Shown here: positions 30,599 through 40,102 of the stretch, in pieces
Position numbering within the stretch: the stretch's first letter is position 1
Layout: the number at the start of each line of letters is the position of its first letter
From: a virus
DNA length: 64,000 nucleotides
Strand: one strand, 5' to 3'
Virus record (IMG/VR): IMGVR_UViG_3300009506_000005
Coordinates: 49,770 to 113,769 of that record
Position numbers and translations under genes: made by a program
The notes under the pieces: model-generated
What the model saw: the letters and a program-made list of their open reading frames with translations, nothing else
Database searches by the model: none
Told to the model about the DNA's origin: nothing

Positions 30599-32418
30599 TG
30601 AGCGATGCGCCTGACAGCGTGAAGCTCAAGGTCGTCGAGAGTGCTGCGGACGGCACGGAGAAGAACAGGGAGATCATCTTCAAGGTAGCTGGAGAGGGTG
30701 CCGGCCTGGAGAGCAACGCGGTGGTCTCCACTCAGGAGACGGAGAATGGGTTCCTCGCGCTCGGAGCAATCGACCCTCCATACCCGCCAGATTCTCTCTG
30801 CCGCATCTTCGAGCACTCAAATTCGCTGAGGCAGTGCGTGGACGCATACGTCACGAACATTGAGAGCTTTGGCTTCCGGCTCGATCCGTTGATCGACTTC
30901 GAGAGCAGTGAGGCCGATGAGCAGATCGCCGATGCGATCTGGTTGTCTCGCGGAGGTGGCAGCGATCGGCCGTCCGATCAGGAGGTTGCCGAGAAGAAGA
31001 AGGAGATGGTGGCCGAGGCCGTCATGGAGAAGGCCAGCCTTCTCCGCTTCTTCGGTCAGGTGGGACTCGACCTCAACCTCACGTCCCTGCGCAAGAGAAA
31101 GCGCGGAGACCAGGAGGTGCAGGGGAACGCGTACTGGGAGATCCTCAGGAGCAAGAGCGGGGAGCCGGCACGGTTCGTCCACGTTCCGGCGCAGACCGTC
31201 CGCTTGATGCCGCTCGATCCTCGCATAGTGACCGTCAGGGAGAAGGTGAGGTCCTCGGTCTTTGCCTACACGGAGAAGCCGGCGAGGAAGCGCTTCCGCA
31301 AGTACGTCCAGATGATCAACGGGATGCCCACCGTCTACTTCAAGCAGTTCGGCGATCCGCGCACCTACTCGAAGAAGACAGGGGATGAGATCAGAGATCC
31401 CGAGTCTCATCAATGGGACTCAGGAGATGGTCCGGCGACGGAGATCATCCACTTCGAGATCTACTCGCCGAGGAGCGCCTACGGCGTGCCGCGGTGGATC
31501 GGTGCTCTGCTTTCCGTCCTCGGTTCTCGCAGTGCCGAGGAGGTCAACTACTACTACTTCGAGAACAAGGCCGTTCCCCCTCTTGCCATCCTCGTGAGCG
31601 GGGGACGTCTGGCTGAGGAGGCGATCCCTCGTCTGGAAACGTTCATCAAGGAGAACCTCCAGGGCTCCACGAAATCATTCCACAAGATCATGATCCTGGA
31701 GGCTGAGGGGGAGAAGGGTGGCGGAACAGCCGGGAACGTGAAGATCGAGATCAAGCCCCTGACCGAGGCCATGATACAGGAGGAGCTGTTCTCGAAGTAC
31801 GATGAGCGGAACATCGACAAGGTGGGGGAGGCGTTCCGTCTTCCGCGCATTCTCCGCGGGCAGTCCAAGGACTTCAACCGCGCTACTAGCCTGAGCGCCT
31901 TGCGGTTCGGCGAGGAGCAGGTCTTCCAGCCGGAGCGTGACGAGTTCGATGCGTGGATCAACCGCGAGATCTTCCCCCTGCTCAACTCGCGCTACTGGAT
32001 TTTCCGGACGAACGCACCGCTCACCCGCGATCCAGAACGCATGACGGAAATGGTCGTGAAGCTCGTGGAGGTGGGTGTTCTGACTCCGAACGAGGGGCGC
32101 CTGCTCGCGGGAGACATCTTCAACAGGGACTTCCGGGAGATCCGCGAGGACTGGGGACGCCAGCCGTTGAAGATGACTCTTGCGGGGATCAAGGGAGGGA
32201 ACGGCCAGAAGGGTGCCGATGGCATGGCCCTCGACGTTGTTGGTGGAAACGATCTGGACAAGATGCGCGATGGAGATGGGCGGGAGACGGTCATGTTCAA
32301 GGTAGCGAATCTTCAGGCGCTCCGGGACCTCTGCGATCAGCGTCTATCGGACATCGACGATCATCTGCTTGCCCAGGATCTTGAGGCGTTCCCCGAGATG
32401 GACGAGCTGGAGGAGTAG
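30598..32418 (+). CDS. Portal protein
   Basis: The 606-residue protein starts MSDAPDSVKLKVV (ATG 30598, overlapping the previous TAA). It shows portal-type blocks: LRQCVDAYVTNIESFGF, then YGVPRWIGALLSV...EEVNYYYFENKAVPPLAILVSGG, and FRLPRILRGQSKDFNRATSLSALRFGEEQVFQPERDEF. It forms the ring at the packaging vertex and docks terminase and connectors. It resembles PBSX/Mu-type portals. Confidence 0.9.
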   Translation: MSDAPDSVKLKVVESAADGTEKNREIIFKVAGEGAGLESNAVVSTQETENGFLALGAIDPPYPPDSLCRIFEHSNSLRQCVDAYVTNIESFGFRLDPLIDFESSEADEQIADAIWLSRGGGSDRPSDQEVAEKKKEMVAEAVMEKASLLRFFGQVGLDLNLTSLRKRKRGDQEVQGNAYWEILRSKSGEPARFVHVPAQTVRLMPLDPRIVTVREKVRSSVFAYTEKPARKRFRKYVQMINGMPTVYFKQFGDPRTYSKKTGDEIRDPESHQWDSGDGPATEIIHFEIYSPRSAYGVPRWIGALLSVLGSRSAEEVNYYYFENKAVPPLAILVSGGRLAEEAIPRLETFIKENLQGSTKSFHKIMILEAEGEKGGGTAGNVKIEIKPLTEAMIQEELFSKYDERNIDKVGEAFRLPRILRGQSKDFNRATSLSALRFGEEQVFQPERDEFDAWINREIFPLLNSRYWIFRTNAPLTRDPERMTEMVVKLVEVGVLTPNEGRLLAGDIFNRDFREIREDWGRQPLKMTLAGIKGGNGQKGADGMALDVVGGNDLDKMRDGDGRETVMFKVANLQALRDLCDQRLSDIDDHLLAQDLEAFPEMDELEE

Positions 32419-32427
32419 AGCACGCGG

Positions 32428-34527
32428 ATGTGCGGAAATTGCCACGCGGTCACGTCAGAGCCCGCAGAGGGGTTTGCTACACTCTGGCCACCGGCCTTTC
32501 TTGGGAACGATCAGGGTTCAGCCTTTAAGCTCGCCGGCATCTCCGGTGACACTCCGCGCGCTGCGAATGGATACGGATTGATCGGACCGAGCGGCGAGGC
32601 CATCCGCGTGAACGCCAGGACGATCGAGGAGGCCCGGGCCATCGCCTTCCTCGGAACAGCCGCTGGCCCGATCGACATCCTGGAGGCCGTGGCCATCGGC
32701 AAGGATGATCGGGTGGTGTTCCAGAAGCGCGAGCGCTTGCAGGTCGCCAAGGGCCGGGATGTCCACCGCGGAGTCATCGTGAGCTCGAACGGCTCGGTCA
32801 CGAAGGCCAAGCTCCCACGCAACCCGCGCAACCCTGAGAACTTCGACGAAGAGGTGGAGAAGCTCTCGAAGAAGACGAGCGCGATCGACAGGAAGTACCT
32901 GCTCCCGGCTGTGGCCTCCTATGTGGCGATGCTCAACCGGCAGAAGTGGGACGAGATGACGAAGGCGCAGATCAACAGCGCCTTCAAGAAAGCGGACGCA
33001 GTCTTCACCAAGAGCGTGGCAACGCAGGCGACGAAGGCCATGCCGCCGTGGGCCAAGGCAACCGGTGACAGCGGAGTTGTTGTGGGCAAGGGCGCCTTCT
33101 ACTCCGTGCACAAGGAGTATTTCGATCACATCTCGATTTCCTGGGACCAGCCGAACACTGTGGCCATCAAGCAGATAGGCGTGCAGGGCGGATGGTGGTA
33201 CAGGAACTCGGCTGGCGTCCGCTCCACGGCTCTCACAGCCGAGGCCCGCAAGATCGTCGAGCGCGGTATGCAGCAAGGGTTCGGCCGGGACCAGATCGCC
33301 AAGGACCTGCGCGCGCAGCTCGGCCGCAGCTGGAGGGCTGCGGGTTTCAACTACGCAAGGGTGAATGCGGCCGTGGCCCTGGGCCGTTCGCGTTCCTATT
33401 CAGAGCTAAAGAGTTACTTGAGCGCTGGCATCGAATGGCTTGAAATTAAAGCAGTTCAAGACGAGAGGACCACAGACATCTGCAAAGCTCTTGATGGGCA
33501 GGTTGTGAGCGCGTCGGCTGTGGACTCGGTGAATGAGGCTGCGGCGAATGTCAGGCGCCCAGAGGACATCAAGGTCGTCAATCCATTTCTGCGAGAGATG
33601 AGGAATCCACAGACTGGATTGAAGGAGATTCGGACGCGCACTGGCGTGAAGTTCGCAACGATCCTCTCTCCCGGAGCTGGGCTTCGCGACCAGAAGGGCG
33701 TCTACGCCTTCTCGAAGATGGGAACGCAGATGGCAGCGGAGGGCGTCGGAACTCCACCGTATCACGAATTATGTCGTTCGTGGACCGAACCAAGAGGGGA
33801 TATCTTCCAGGTTCCACGCGGGATGCAGCTCCGCTCGCCTCTCCAGCGCACCATTCCGCCGCCCAAGGTTCCGCGCGAGGTGAAGAGGCCGCACGAGCCG
33901 CTCAGGGTAGTGAAGAGCCCCACGCCGGGCAACCCCACGGTGATGGGCGTCCCGAGTGATCTGGACCGCCTGGACCCCACGGGACGCTTGCTGGAGATGG
34001 ATCCAGGGCGTCCCTTCGCCCTGCGCCCTGGGAAGCACGCCTCTTTCGCGACATTTCGCCCGAACGCAGCGGGCAATGCGTTCGTGACCGGATCACGCTG
34101 GCAGTCCCTCGAACTCGATCCGCGTCTCGCCCGCATGCCTCGATACGCTGATTGGGATCAGACGGACGCGCTCCGCAACTTCAAGGCCGATGCCAGAGAT
34201 CGCGTGGTCAACCTGTGGTCGAGGGCCATGAACCAGATTGAGGATGTGAAGGCGATCATCTTGTCGGAGTCCACGGGCGCTCGCCGGGTGAGCCGCGTGT
34301 GGCAGGTTTTCGATGCGCGGACGGGGAAGAAGACGTTCTACAGGTTCGATCAAGCGAAGCGCCCCACGCGCAAGTTCCTGATCGAGCTATCGAACGCGGA
34401 TGGCCAGAAGGCCGCGAAGCTGATACGCAAGCTCCAGGATACCGGATACATCACGAGAGCGTCGAATCCTGACAAGGTGTTTGGCAAGCTCGCGAAGGAA
34501 GTGGACGAGATAGGCAGGCCGCTCTAG
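32428..34527 (+). CDS. Head morphogenesis protein (Mu gpF/SPP1 gp7-like) with long C-terminal extension
   Basis: The 699-residue protein has the head-morphogenesis core at about 285-365 (ARVNAAVALGRSRSYSE, then AVQDERTTDICKALDGQVVS, then YHELCRSWTEP). A CGNC knuckle opens the protein. Beyond about 470 come a Pro-rich linker and another 200 residues of unknown fold. Relatives are minor head proteins bound to the portal; the extension is unusual. Confidence 0.8.
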   Translation: MCGNCHAVTSEPAEGFATLWPPAFLGNDQGSAFKLAGISGDTPRAANGYGLIGPSGEAIRVNARTIEEARAIAFLGTAAGPIDILEAVAIGKDDRVVFQKRERLQVAKGRDVHRGVIVSSNGSVTKAKLPRNPRNPENFDEEVEKLSKKTSAIDRKYLLPAVASYVAMLNRQKWDEMTKAQINSAFKKADAVFTKSVATQATKAMPPWAKATGDSGVVVGKGAFYSVHKEYFDHISISWDQPNTVAIKQIGVQGGWWYRNSAGVRSTALTAEARKIVERGMQQGFGRDQIAKDLRAQLGRSWRAAGFNYARVNAAVALGRSRSYSELKSYLSAGIEWLEIKAVQDERTTDICKALDGQVVSASAVDSVNEAAANVRRPEDIKVVNPFLREMRNPQTGLKEIRTRTGVKFATILSPGAGLRDQKGVYAFSKMGTQMAAEGVGTPPYHELCRSWTEPRGDIFQVPRGMQLRSPLQRTIPPPKVPREVKRPHEPLRVVKSPTPGNPTVMGVPSDLDRLDPTGRLLEMDPGRPFALRPGKHASFATFRPNAAGNAFVTGSRWQSLELDPRLARMPRYADWDQTDALRNFKADARDRVVNLWSRAMNQIEDVKAIILSESTGARRVSRVWQVFDARTGKKTFYRFDQAKRPTRKFLIELSNADGQKAAKLIRKLQDTGYITRASNPDKVFGKLAKEVDEIGRPL

Positions 34528-34568
34528 TTGCGGCGAGAACAGGTCAAGAACCAACGGAGGTAAAGAAA

Positions 34569-35003
34569 ATGACCGAGGAAGAGAAGAAAGACGGGAAGGG
34601 GAAAGAGGGCGAGAAGGACGGGAAGGACGAGAAGAAGGGTGACGAGGAGAAGAAGCCCGAGGAGGGAAAAGGGGGCGAGGGTGCCGCTGGCGACAAGGGC
34701 GGTGATGACAAGGAGAAGGATGGGGACGACGCCAAGGGCAAGGATGGCGGCGGTGATGACAAGGGGGACAAGGGTGGCGACGATGGAGGCGAGAAGCCGG
34801 TCAAGGACAAGCCCGAGTCCGGCGGTGAGGGTGGCGGCGGTAGTGACAAGGAAGACGGGAAAGGCGGGGACAGCGGGGGTGACGAGAAGGACTCCGGTGG
34901 TGATGGAGACGGCGACAAGGACTTCGCGTGGCCCGCTGATATGAACGCCAAGGAAGAGGACGAGAAGGACAAGATCAGCTTCGGAGACGACCCCGTCTTC
35001 TAG
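34569..35003 (+). CDS. Low-complexity K/E/D/G-rich protein
   Basis: The protein has 144 residues, of which the first 115 are almost only Lys, Glu, Asp and Gly. It ends with a short ordered-looking segment (FAWPADMNAKEEDEKDKISFGDDPVF). SD and AGGTAAAG precede ATG 34569. It is disordered by composition. Its place between morphogenesis and protease/scaffold genes suggests an internal head or scaffold-associated protein. Confidence 0.65.
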   Translation: MTEEEKKDGKGKEGEKDGKDEKKGDEEKKPEEGKGGEGAAGDKGGDDKEKDGDDAKGKDGGGDDKGDKGGDDGGEKPVKDKPESGGEGGGGSDKEDGKGGDSGGDEKDSGGDGDGDKDFAWPADMNAKEEDEKDKISFGDDPVF

Positions 35004-35012
35004 GAGGTCCCC

Positions 35013-38000
35013 GTGGGCAAGAGAGAAGGGAACTATCGAGCGCCGACCGGGAAGGTCTCGGGTGGCAGGAAGCCGGCGGCGAAGCGCGAGGACGTCGAGG
35101 CGACGATCGAGCTTGGCGAGGAGTCCGCTACCGCAGTGCTATCAGCGCGTTCGCTCGCGCAGAAGTTCGCCGAGGTGGCCGCTGGGTTCGATGACGATGT
35201 GATCGATCCACTTCGCGAGTGCGAGGTGGGAGAGAACGCGGTGGAGATCCTGGAGATCCTTCCGCTCGTCTCGAAGAATCTGGCAGCCGAGTTCTCACGC
35301 CTCCAGGATGAAGGTGGCGATGGGGAAGTCCCGCAGGTGGATACGGGCGATCCGCTGGAGATCGGCGCCGCCCTTCTCTCTTGCTCAGCGAACGTCAGGA
35401 AGTCCCTGGAGGACGCCCCGCGGGACATCGTAGAGGCCGTGGACCAGGGCATCGATTCCCTGCGGGCCTTTCTCTCGTTGCCGGATCAGCTCGATGGAGA
35501 GGACCATGCGGCTGAGTTCTTCACGAAGGCTGACCGCATTCCGAAGCCGTTCCGCTCGCCGGGTGGAAAGGCGCAGCTCGTCAACGTTCTTCTGTCCAGG
35601 GTTCCCGAGCACAAGGTCTACGTGGAGCCCTACGCTGGCTCGGCCACGCTGTTCTGGGCGAAGAAGAAGGTGGAGAAGGAGGTGCTTTCTGACCTGAACG
35701 AGGGCGTCGTGGGGCTGTTCAAGTTCTTGCAGGAGGCCGGAGAGGCGGACTTCGAGTGGATGCGGAAGCAGATCTGGGGCTACGACGCGGTCAACTTCAA
35801 TAAGCTCAAGGAGAAGGAGAGCGGCTCCGCACGCTACAAGGCATATCGCTTCAAGTACCTGAACCTCTACTCCATGCGCGGGCGTGGCGAGACCATCGAT
35901 GATTCCCCGCGCTCTCGCGGTCAGACGGGTGCCCTGTTCCTGCGGAACCTGGAGCGCTACAAGGAGCGCCTCGAAAACGTTCGTGTCATCCACGGTGACG
36001 CCCTGGAGGTGATGAAGAAGTACGATCGCTCTGGCGTCTTCATGTACATCGATCCTCCCTGGCGTCCAGAGCAGGGTTCTCCCGAGTGGAAGGCCTACGA
36101 CCACGAGGCGTTCGAGAAGGCGGTCAGTGGACTGAAAGCGAACGCCTTGGTCTCCTACCAGGGGAAGCTCGTACTGGGAGATGGATGGCGGAAGCACAAG
36201 CACACGAGCGTGCTGGGTGGCATCTCTAAGGAGACCACGCAATCCCTCTACTGGAACTACAACTTCCGTGGCGTTGAAGCCAAGCGCGAAGGGACGTCCG
36301 GATGCGAATTCTGCGATGCTCTCGCGGCCGAAGCCTTCGTCTGGGATGGCGGCATCATCAAGTCGTGTCACGAGCACGAGAGCCAGGCGCGCGAGCTGAT
36401 CGAGAACGTGAACAAGTCCGAGGTCCTGGCCGTCCGGGATTGCGAGCTACCCGAGCAGGAGGAGGTGGCGAAGCTCTCCATCGATGAGATGAACCCGCGC
36501 AGCCTGCGAGAGGTCAGCGACAGGGAGCTGCTATCCCTCAACCGGCGCCTGCATCAACTGTATGGCAAGAACTTCGAGGGCAACGACAAGATCACGTCTG
36601 GAGACCTGAACCGAGAGGATCTGGTCAACGCCTACATCTTCGTCTCGAACGAGATGAAGACGCGGGAGATGGAGCTGAACGATACTTCCTTGGCGATCGA
36701 GGCGCGGACGCTCGCCAAGGAAGAGGGGAAGAAGGAGCTTGCTCCGGTACTCCCGGGATCATCCGGCGCGCATCCGCTGATCAAGATCGAGGAGGTGCTC
36801 CCGCACTTCAAGTCCTTCAAGATCCGCATGCCGTTCCTTTGGCTCGTTGGCTCGCTTGCGAACATGGGCAAGACGGAGAACGACATCGACCTCCTCGTGA
36901 AGGGGCCCTGCTCCGAGGAGCTGCTCCAGGTGCTCAAGTTCCGTCTCGGGCGCATGTTGCCGCCGGAGCTGAGCAAGCGCCTGTCGGTGATGGAAGACGA
37001 GCTGGGTGGCCCGTTCACCTCGCATGTGGAGCTCGCCGACCTCGTGGTGGAGATGAGGCCGGCGTTTGCGGTCAAGGAGATGGCGCTCGCCAAGCAGGAC
37101 GACCCGCTCCTGGACTTGCCGAAGGAGGCCGGGAAGAAGAAGGCCGTCTTCCAGTACCACGCACGTGGGTCAAGCTTGCATCTGGATCTCAGGATGGAGC
37201 TCGCCGACTTCCTCGTGGGCTGGACCATGGCCAACCAGCGCTCTGGTAAGGTGCCAGTGATTGAGACGATGGACGAGTTGAAGAGGATCGGCTCCTCGTT
37301 CTCGCCGGACGGTGACCAGTACACGAAGCCCTTCCGCTCGCCAGCGAGACTGGCTGCGTTCCCGAAGAGCAGGCAGCCGGAAGTCTGGCTGGGGATATCA
37401 GCCAGGCGGTTCGAGCCCGGCGAGGTAGGCGCCTCGCGGAACGAGTACGGCGTGATCGTGGCCGTGGATCGGCCCTCTGTCGAGTACGGTACCCAATCAA
37501 GCCGCTTCCACGAATACTTCTTCACTGGGAAGGACGCCGCCGTGCAGGGCATTCTCGCCTTCCGCCAGCTCGTGGGGAGGGGAAAGGCCATCAAGCTGGA
37601 GGGCGAGGGGGGCGATCCATTCGAGGAGGGGCGCCGCACGCCGGCTGGCCGCACCTTCTGGACCTCGATGCTCACCTCCTCGGCGCTACCCTCCGTCCTC
37701 AAGCGGCGCGCAGTGCACGAGGGCCGAATGCCGCCCGATGGGAAGAGCGCGATCCCCATCTCGCTGGAGAGGGTCACGCCCAAGGAGTTCCGCTACTGGG
37801 AGGCCAAGGGTAAGGAGGCACGCGAGATCCGCGATGCGCTGGTCTCCTCCCGCTTCTTCACCGAGCAGAACGTAGGCATCGTGGACGGCGAGTTCCGGCG
37901 CCTCGTCCAGAAGACCTACCTCTACACCGGCGACGGCTCTGATTTCACGTTCAAGGCCGAGTCCGAGCCATTCGCCTTGTCTTGGCAGAGGTGGAAGGGT

Positions 38001-39902
38001 CAGAGCGTTGTGAGGACCGGGCCCAGCCGCCAGGTGTGGCACCTGACAGTCGGTGGTCTCCCTGGCTGGAAGCTCCAGCGTGATCCCCTCGCGGGTGACG
38101 AGGTGACGGCCGTCGAGAAGCCGAAGGCCAACTCCGCGCTCTTCGAGCTCGAAGGTGATGTCGAGCCTGGAAAGGAGCTTGGCGGCGAGGTCCTGAACGA
38201 TACCAAGGCCACGCCCTCGGAGATCTCCATCGTCGATGAGGGCCGGGCGGAGATCATCGACAGGAAGCCCGGGCTCATCCGCCTGCGGTTCAGGGGCAAG
38301 AAGCTCCAGGGGATCTACACGCTGGAGGCCGAGGAGAAGGGATCGGAGATCTGGACGTTCGCCAAGGATGCCGAGGCAGAGAAGAGAGAGGAGGACGACC
38401 CCTGGAAGACGGGTGATGTGGAGTTGGCGGACATCGAGGACACGGAGAAGGCGATCCCCGTCCGTGGAGGGGTGCAGATCTGGGACCCTGAGAAAAAGGA
38501 CCCGAACGTTGACCGCGAGCAGCTGGAGCCACTGGCCATCTTTTCTCCGATGAAGCCGGCGAAGCGGTTCGATGACACGGCTGCGGCCGTCAAGGAGTGG
38601 GGCCATGGCGCCGCCATCGAGCACGGCGTGTTCGTGGAGCCCAAGGAGAACGGTTTTAGATTCAGCGTCCAGAAGAAGGGCGATCAGGTCTTCTCGTTCA
38701 CCGAGGACGAGAAGCGGGACTTGCTTCCGCTGCTTCCAACGGTGCGCGAGGCTCTGGAGAGAATCCCCGGGGAATGGATCCTGGACACCGAGTTCATGGA
38801 GGAGGAAGAGGGCGGTGGGTTTGTTCCGCGTCGTGACTTGGCGAGGTTCAGGGGGAAGGAGCCGCAGGACGACAAGCGCGTGCGCTTGAAGGTGGTTGAC
38901 CTGCTCTACCACAACGGCCGCAACTTGCTCGGACGCCCGTACCACGAGCGCCGCTCTGCCCTGCGTCGGTTCTTCGATGGGAAGAAGACGCTGGGACCGC
39001 TGGTCATCACGCCCACGAAGCTGGCGAAGAGCGCTGAGCAGCTGCAACGAGCGATCGCCTGGGCTCGCAAGGTTCCTGGGTCCGAGGGCGCCATGCTCAA
39101 GCTGTACGGATCCACTTACTCCCTCGGTGGCGAGAACTCGGCGTGGGCGAAGATCAAGGACTCGCGAGAGATTCGCGCCATCGTCTACGAGAGACATCCT
39201 GTCAAGGATTCGCCCGGGGTCTACAACTTCTTCGGCGCCGTGGGGCCCGTGCGCGAGGATGAGTGGAATGAGACTGTGGAGGTCGGAGGAAAGACCTACA
39301 CGCCGGTGGGGCGCACCTTCAACTCGAAGGAGGAGGCCGAGGTCGGAGATGTCATCCGCGTGGAGGCCACGGAGATCCTCGTTGACGCGAGTGGCGACAA
39401 GAAGTCACTGCGCTGGTTCACGCCCACGGTGATCGAACGGGTGGACACGAGACCAATGACGGCGGCCGATGTCGTAAGGCTGGCGAAGCCCGAGGAGATC
39501 AAGAAGATCGCGGACGCCATCCTCCAGCGCGAGATCCCCATCTTCAAGGCTGACGAAGAGCGGCTCGTCTACGGCGAGGTCCTCATCCCCGAGGAGGTGG
39601 ACGCGCAGAAAGAGATCTACAGCGAGGAGGAGGTGCGCCAGGCGGCCCACGGGTTCATGGAGAACTTCCAGAACCTCGGTGTCATGCACAAGGAGCTCGC
39701 GAACGGGCGCCTCAAGATCCTGGAGAGCTTCATCGCCCCGGTGGAGATGGAGATCGCTGGGAAGAAGATCAAGAAGGGCACATGGCTCCTCGCCGTCCGC
39801 GTGATTTCGGACAAGCTGTGGAAGCAGGTGAAGGACGGAAAATGGACCGGATTTTCTATCGGCGGATCGGCCGTTCGCGTGGCGGAAACCTCGGCAACTT
39901 GA
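35013..39902 (+). CDS. Polyvalent fusion: Dam methyltransferase, NTase-like, LigD-PE-like, ATP DNA ligase, XkdF-type protease
   Basis: The 1629-residue protein starts at GTG 35013 after AGGAGG. Residues 176-425 form a Dam-type adenine methyltransferase (KPFRSPGGK, VEPYAGSATLF, catalytic DPPW 347-350). Residues 605-630 hold an NTase-like GSLANMGKTENDIDLLV. Residues 712-740 resemble the LigD 3'-phosphoesterase (HARGSSLHLDLRMEL). Residues 1200-1460 are an ATP-dependent ligase: motif I KENGFR with Lys1211, LDTEF, VVDLLYHNGRNL, EGAMLKLYG, WAKIK. Residues 1505-1625 match the XkdF phage protease (VYGEVLIPEEVDAQKE, MHK, ESFIAPVEM, WTGFSIGG). It is probably the prohead protease, packaged with enzymes that may act on incoming DNA. 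Confidence 0.85.
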   Translation: MGKREGNYRAPTGKVSGGRKPAAKREDVEATIELGEESATAVLSARSLAQKFAEVAAGFDDDVIDPLRECEVGENAVEILEILPLVSKNLAAEFSRLQDEGGDGEVPQVDTGDPLEIGAALLSCSANVRKSLEDAPRDIVEAVDQGIDSLRAFLSLPDQLDGEDHAAEFFTKADRIPKPFRSPGGKAQLVNVLLSRVPEHKVYVEPYAGSATLFWAKKKVEKEVLSDLNEGVVGLFKFLQEAGEADFEWMRKQIWGYDAVNFNKLKEKESGSARYKAYRFKYLNLYSMRGRGETIDDSPRSRGQTGALFLRNLERYKERLENVRVIHGDALEVMKKYDRSGVFMYIDPPWRPEQGSPEWKAYDHEAFEKAVSGLKANALVSYQGKLVLGDGWRKHKHTSVLGGISKETTQSLYWNYNFRGVEAKREGTSGCEFCDALAAEAFVWDGGIIKSCHEHESQARELIENVNKSEVLAVRDCELPEQEEVAKLSIDEMNPRSLREVSDRELLSLNRRLHQLYGKNFEGNDKITSGDLNREDLVNAYIFVSNEMKTREMELNDTSLAIEARTLAKEEGKKELAPVLPGSSGAHPLIKIEEVLPHFKSFKIRMPFLWLVGSLANMGKTENDIDLLVKGPCSEELLQVLKFRLGRMLPPELSKRLSVMEDELGGPFTSHVELADLVVEMRPAFAVKEMALAKQDDPLLDLPKEAGKKKAVFQYHARGSSLHLDLRMELADFLVGWTMANQRSGKVPVIETMDELKRIGSSFSPDGDQYTKPFRSPARLAAFPKSRQPEVWLGISARRFEPGEVGASRNEYGVIVAVDRPSVEYGTQSSRFHEYFFTGKDAAVQGILAFRQLVGRGKAIKLEGEGGDPFEEGRRTPAGRTFWTSMLTSSALPSVLKRRAVHEGRMPPDGKSAIPISLERVTPKEFRYWEAKGKEAREIRDALVSSRFFTEQNVGIVDGEFRRLVQKTYLYTGDGSDFTFKAESEPFALSWQRWKGQSVVRTGPSRQVWHLTVGGLPGWKLQRDPLAGDEVTAVEKPKANSALFELEGDVEPGKELGGEVLNDTKATPSEISIVDEGRAEIIDRKPGLIRLRFRGKKLQGIYTLEAEEKGSEIWTFAKDAEAEKREEDDPWKTGDVELADIEDTEKAIPVRGGVQIWDPEKKDPNVDREQLEPLAIFSPMKPAKRFDDTAAAVKEWGHGAAIEHGVFVEPKENGFRFSVQKKGDQVFSFTEDEKRDLLPLLPTVREALERIPGEWILDTEFMEEEEGGGFVPRRDLARFRGKEPQDDKRVRLKVVDLLYHNGRNLLGRPYHERRSALRRFFDGKKTLGPLVITPTKLAKSAEQLQRAIAWARKVPGSEGAMLKLYGSTYSLGGENSAWAKIKDSREIRAIVYERHPVKDSPGVYNFFGAVGPVREDEWNETVEVGGKTYTPVGRTFNSKEEAEVGDVIRVEATEILVDASGDKKSLRWFTPTVIERVDTRPMTAADVVRLAKPEEIKKIADAILQREIPIFKADEERLVYGEVLIPEEVDAQKEIYSEEEVRQAAHGFMENFQNLGVMHKELANGRLKILESFIAPVEMEIAGKKIKKGTWLLAVRVISDKLWKQVKDGKWTGFSIGGSAVRVAETSAT

Positions 39903-39936
39903 CAAGCCCTACATTCAGGCGGCAAAATATCACCAA

Positions 39937-39966
39937 TTGACACGGGTATTTCGGAGCGGGTAGGAT
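39937..39966 (+). promoter_or_regulatory. Promoter upstream of scaffold and capsid genes
   Basis: TTGACA (39937-39942), 18-base spacer, TAGGAT (39961-39966). It lies in the 200-bp gap after the polyvalent gene and 137 bases before the scaffold-like gene. It could boost capsid expression. Confidence 0.55.
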
Positions 39967-40102
39967 CTAGGAAATCGCGCGACTTGGAAGGGGAACCCAA
40001 CGTGGCGCGGAAGTGAACAAGATGACTGCATCCTTGCAAAGTTCCCCATCCCAATCACACGGTCGGATCGGAGCGTTGCTACCTACCCACGGGGAGAGGT
40101 AA

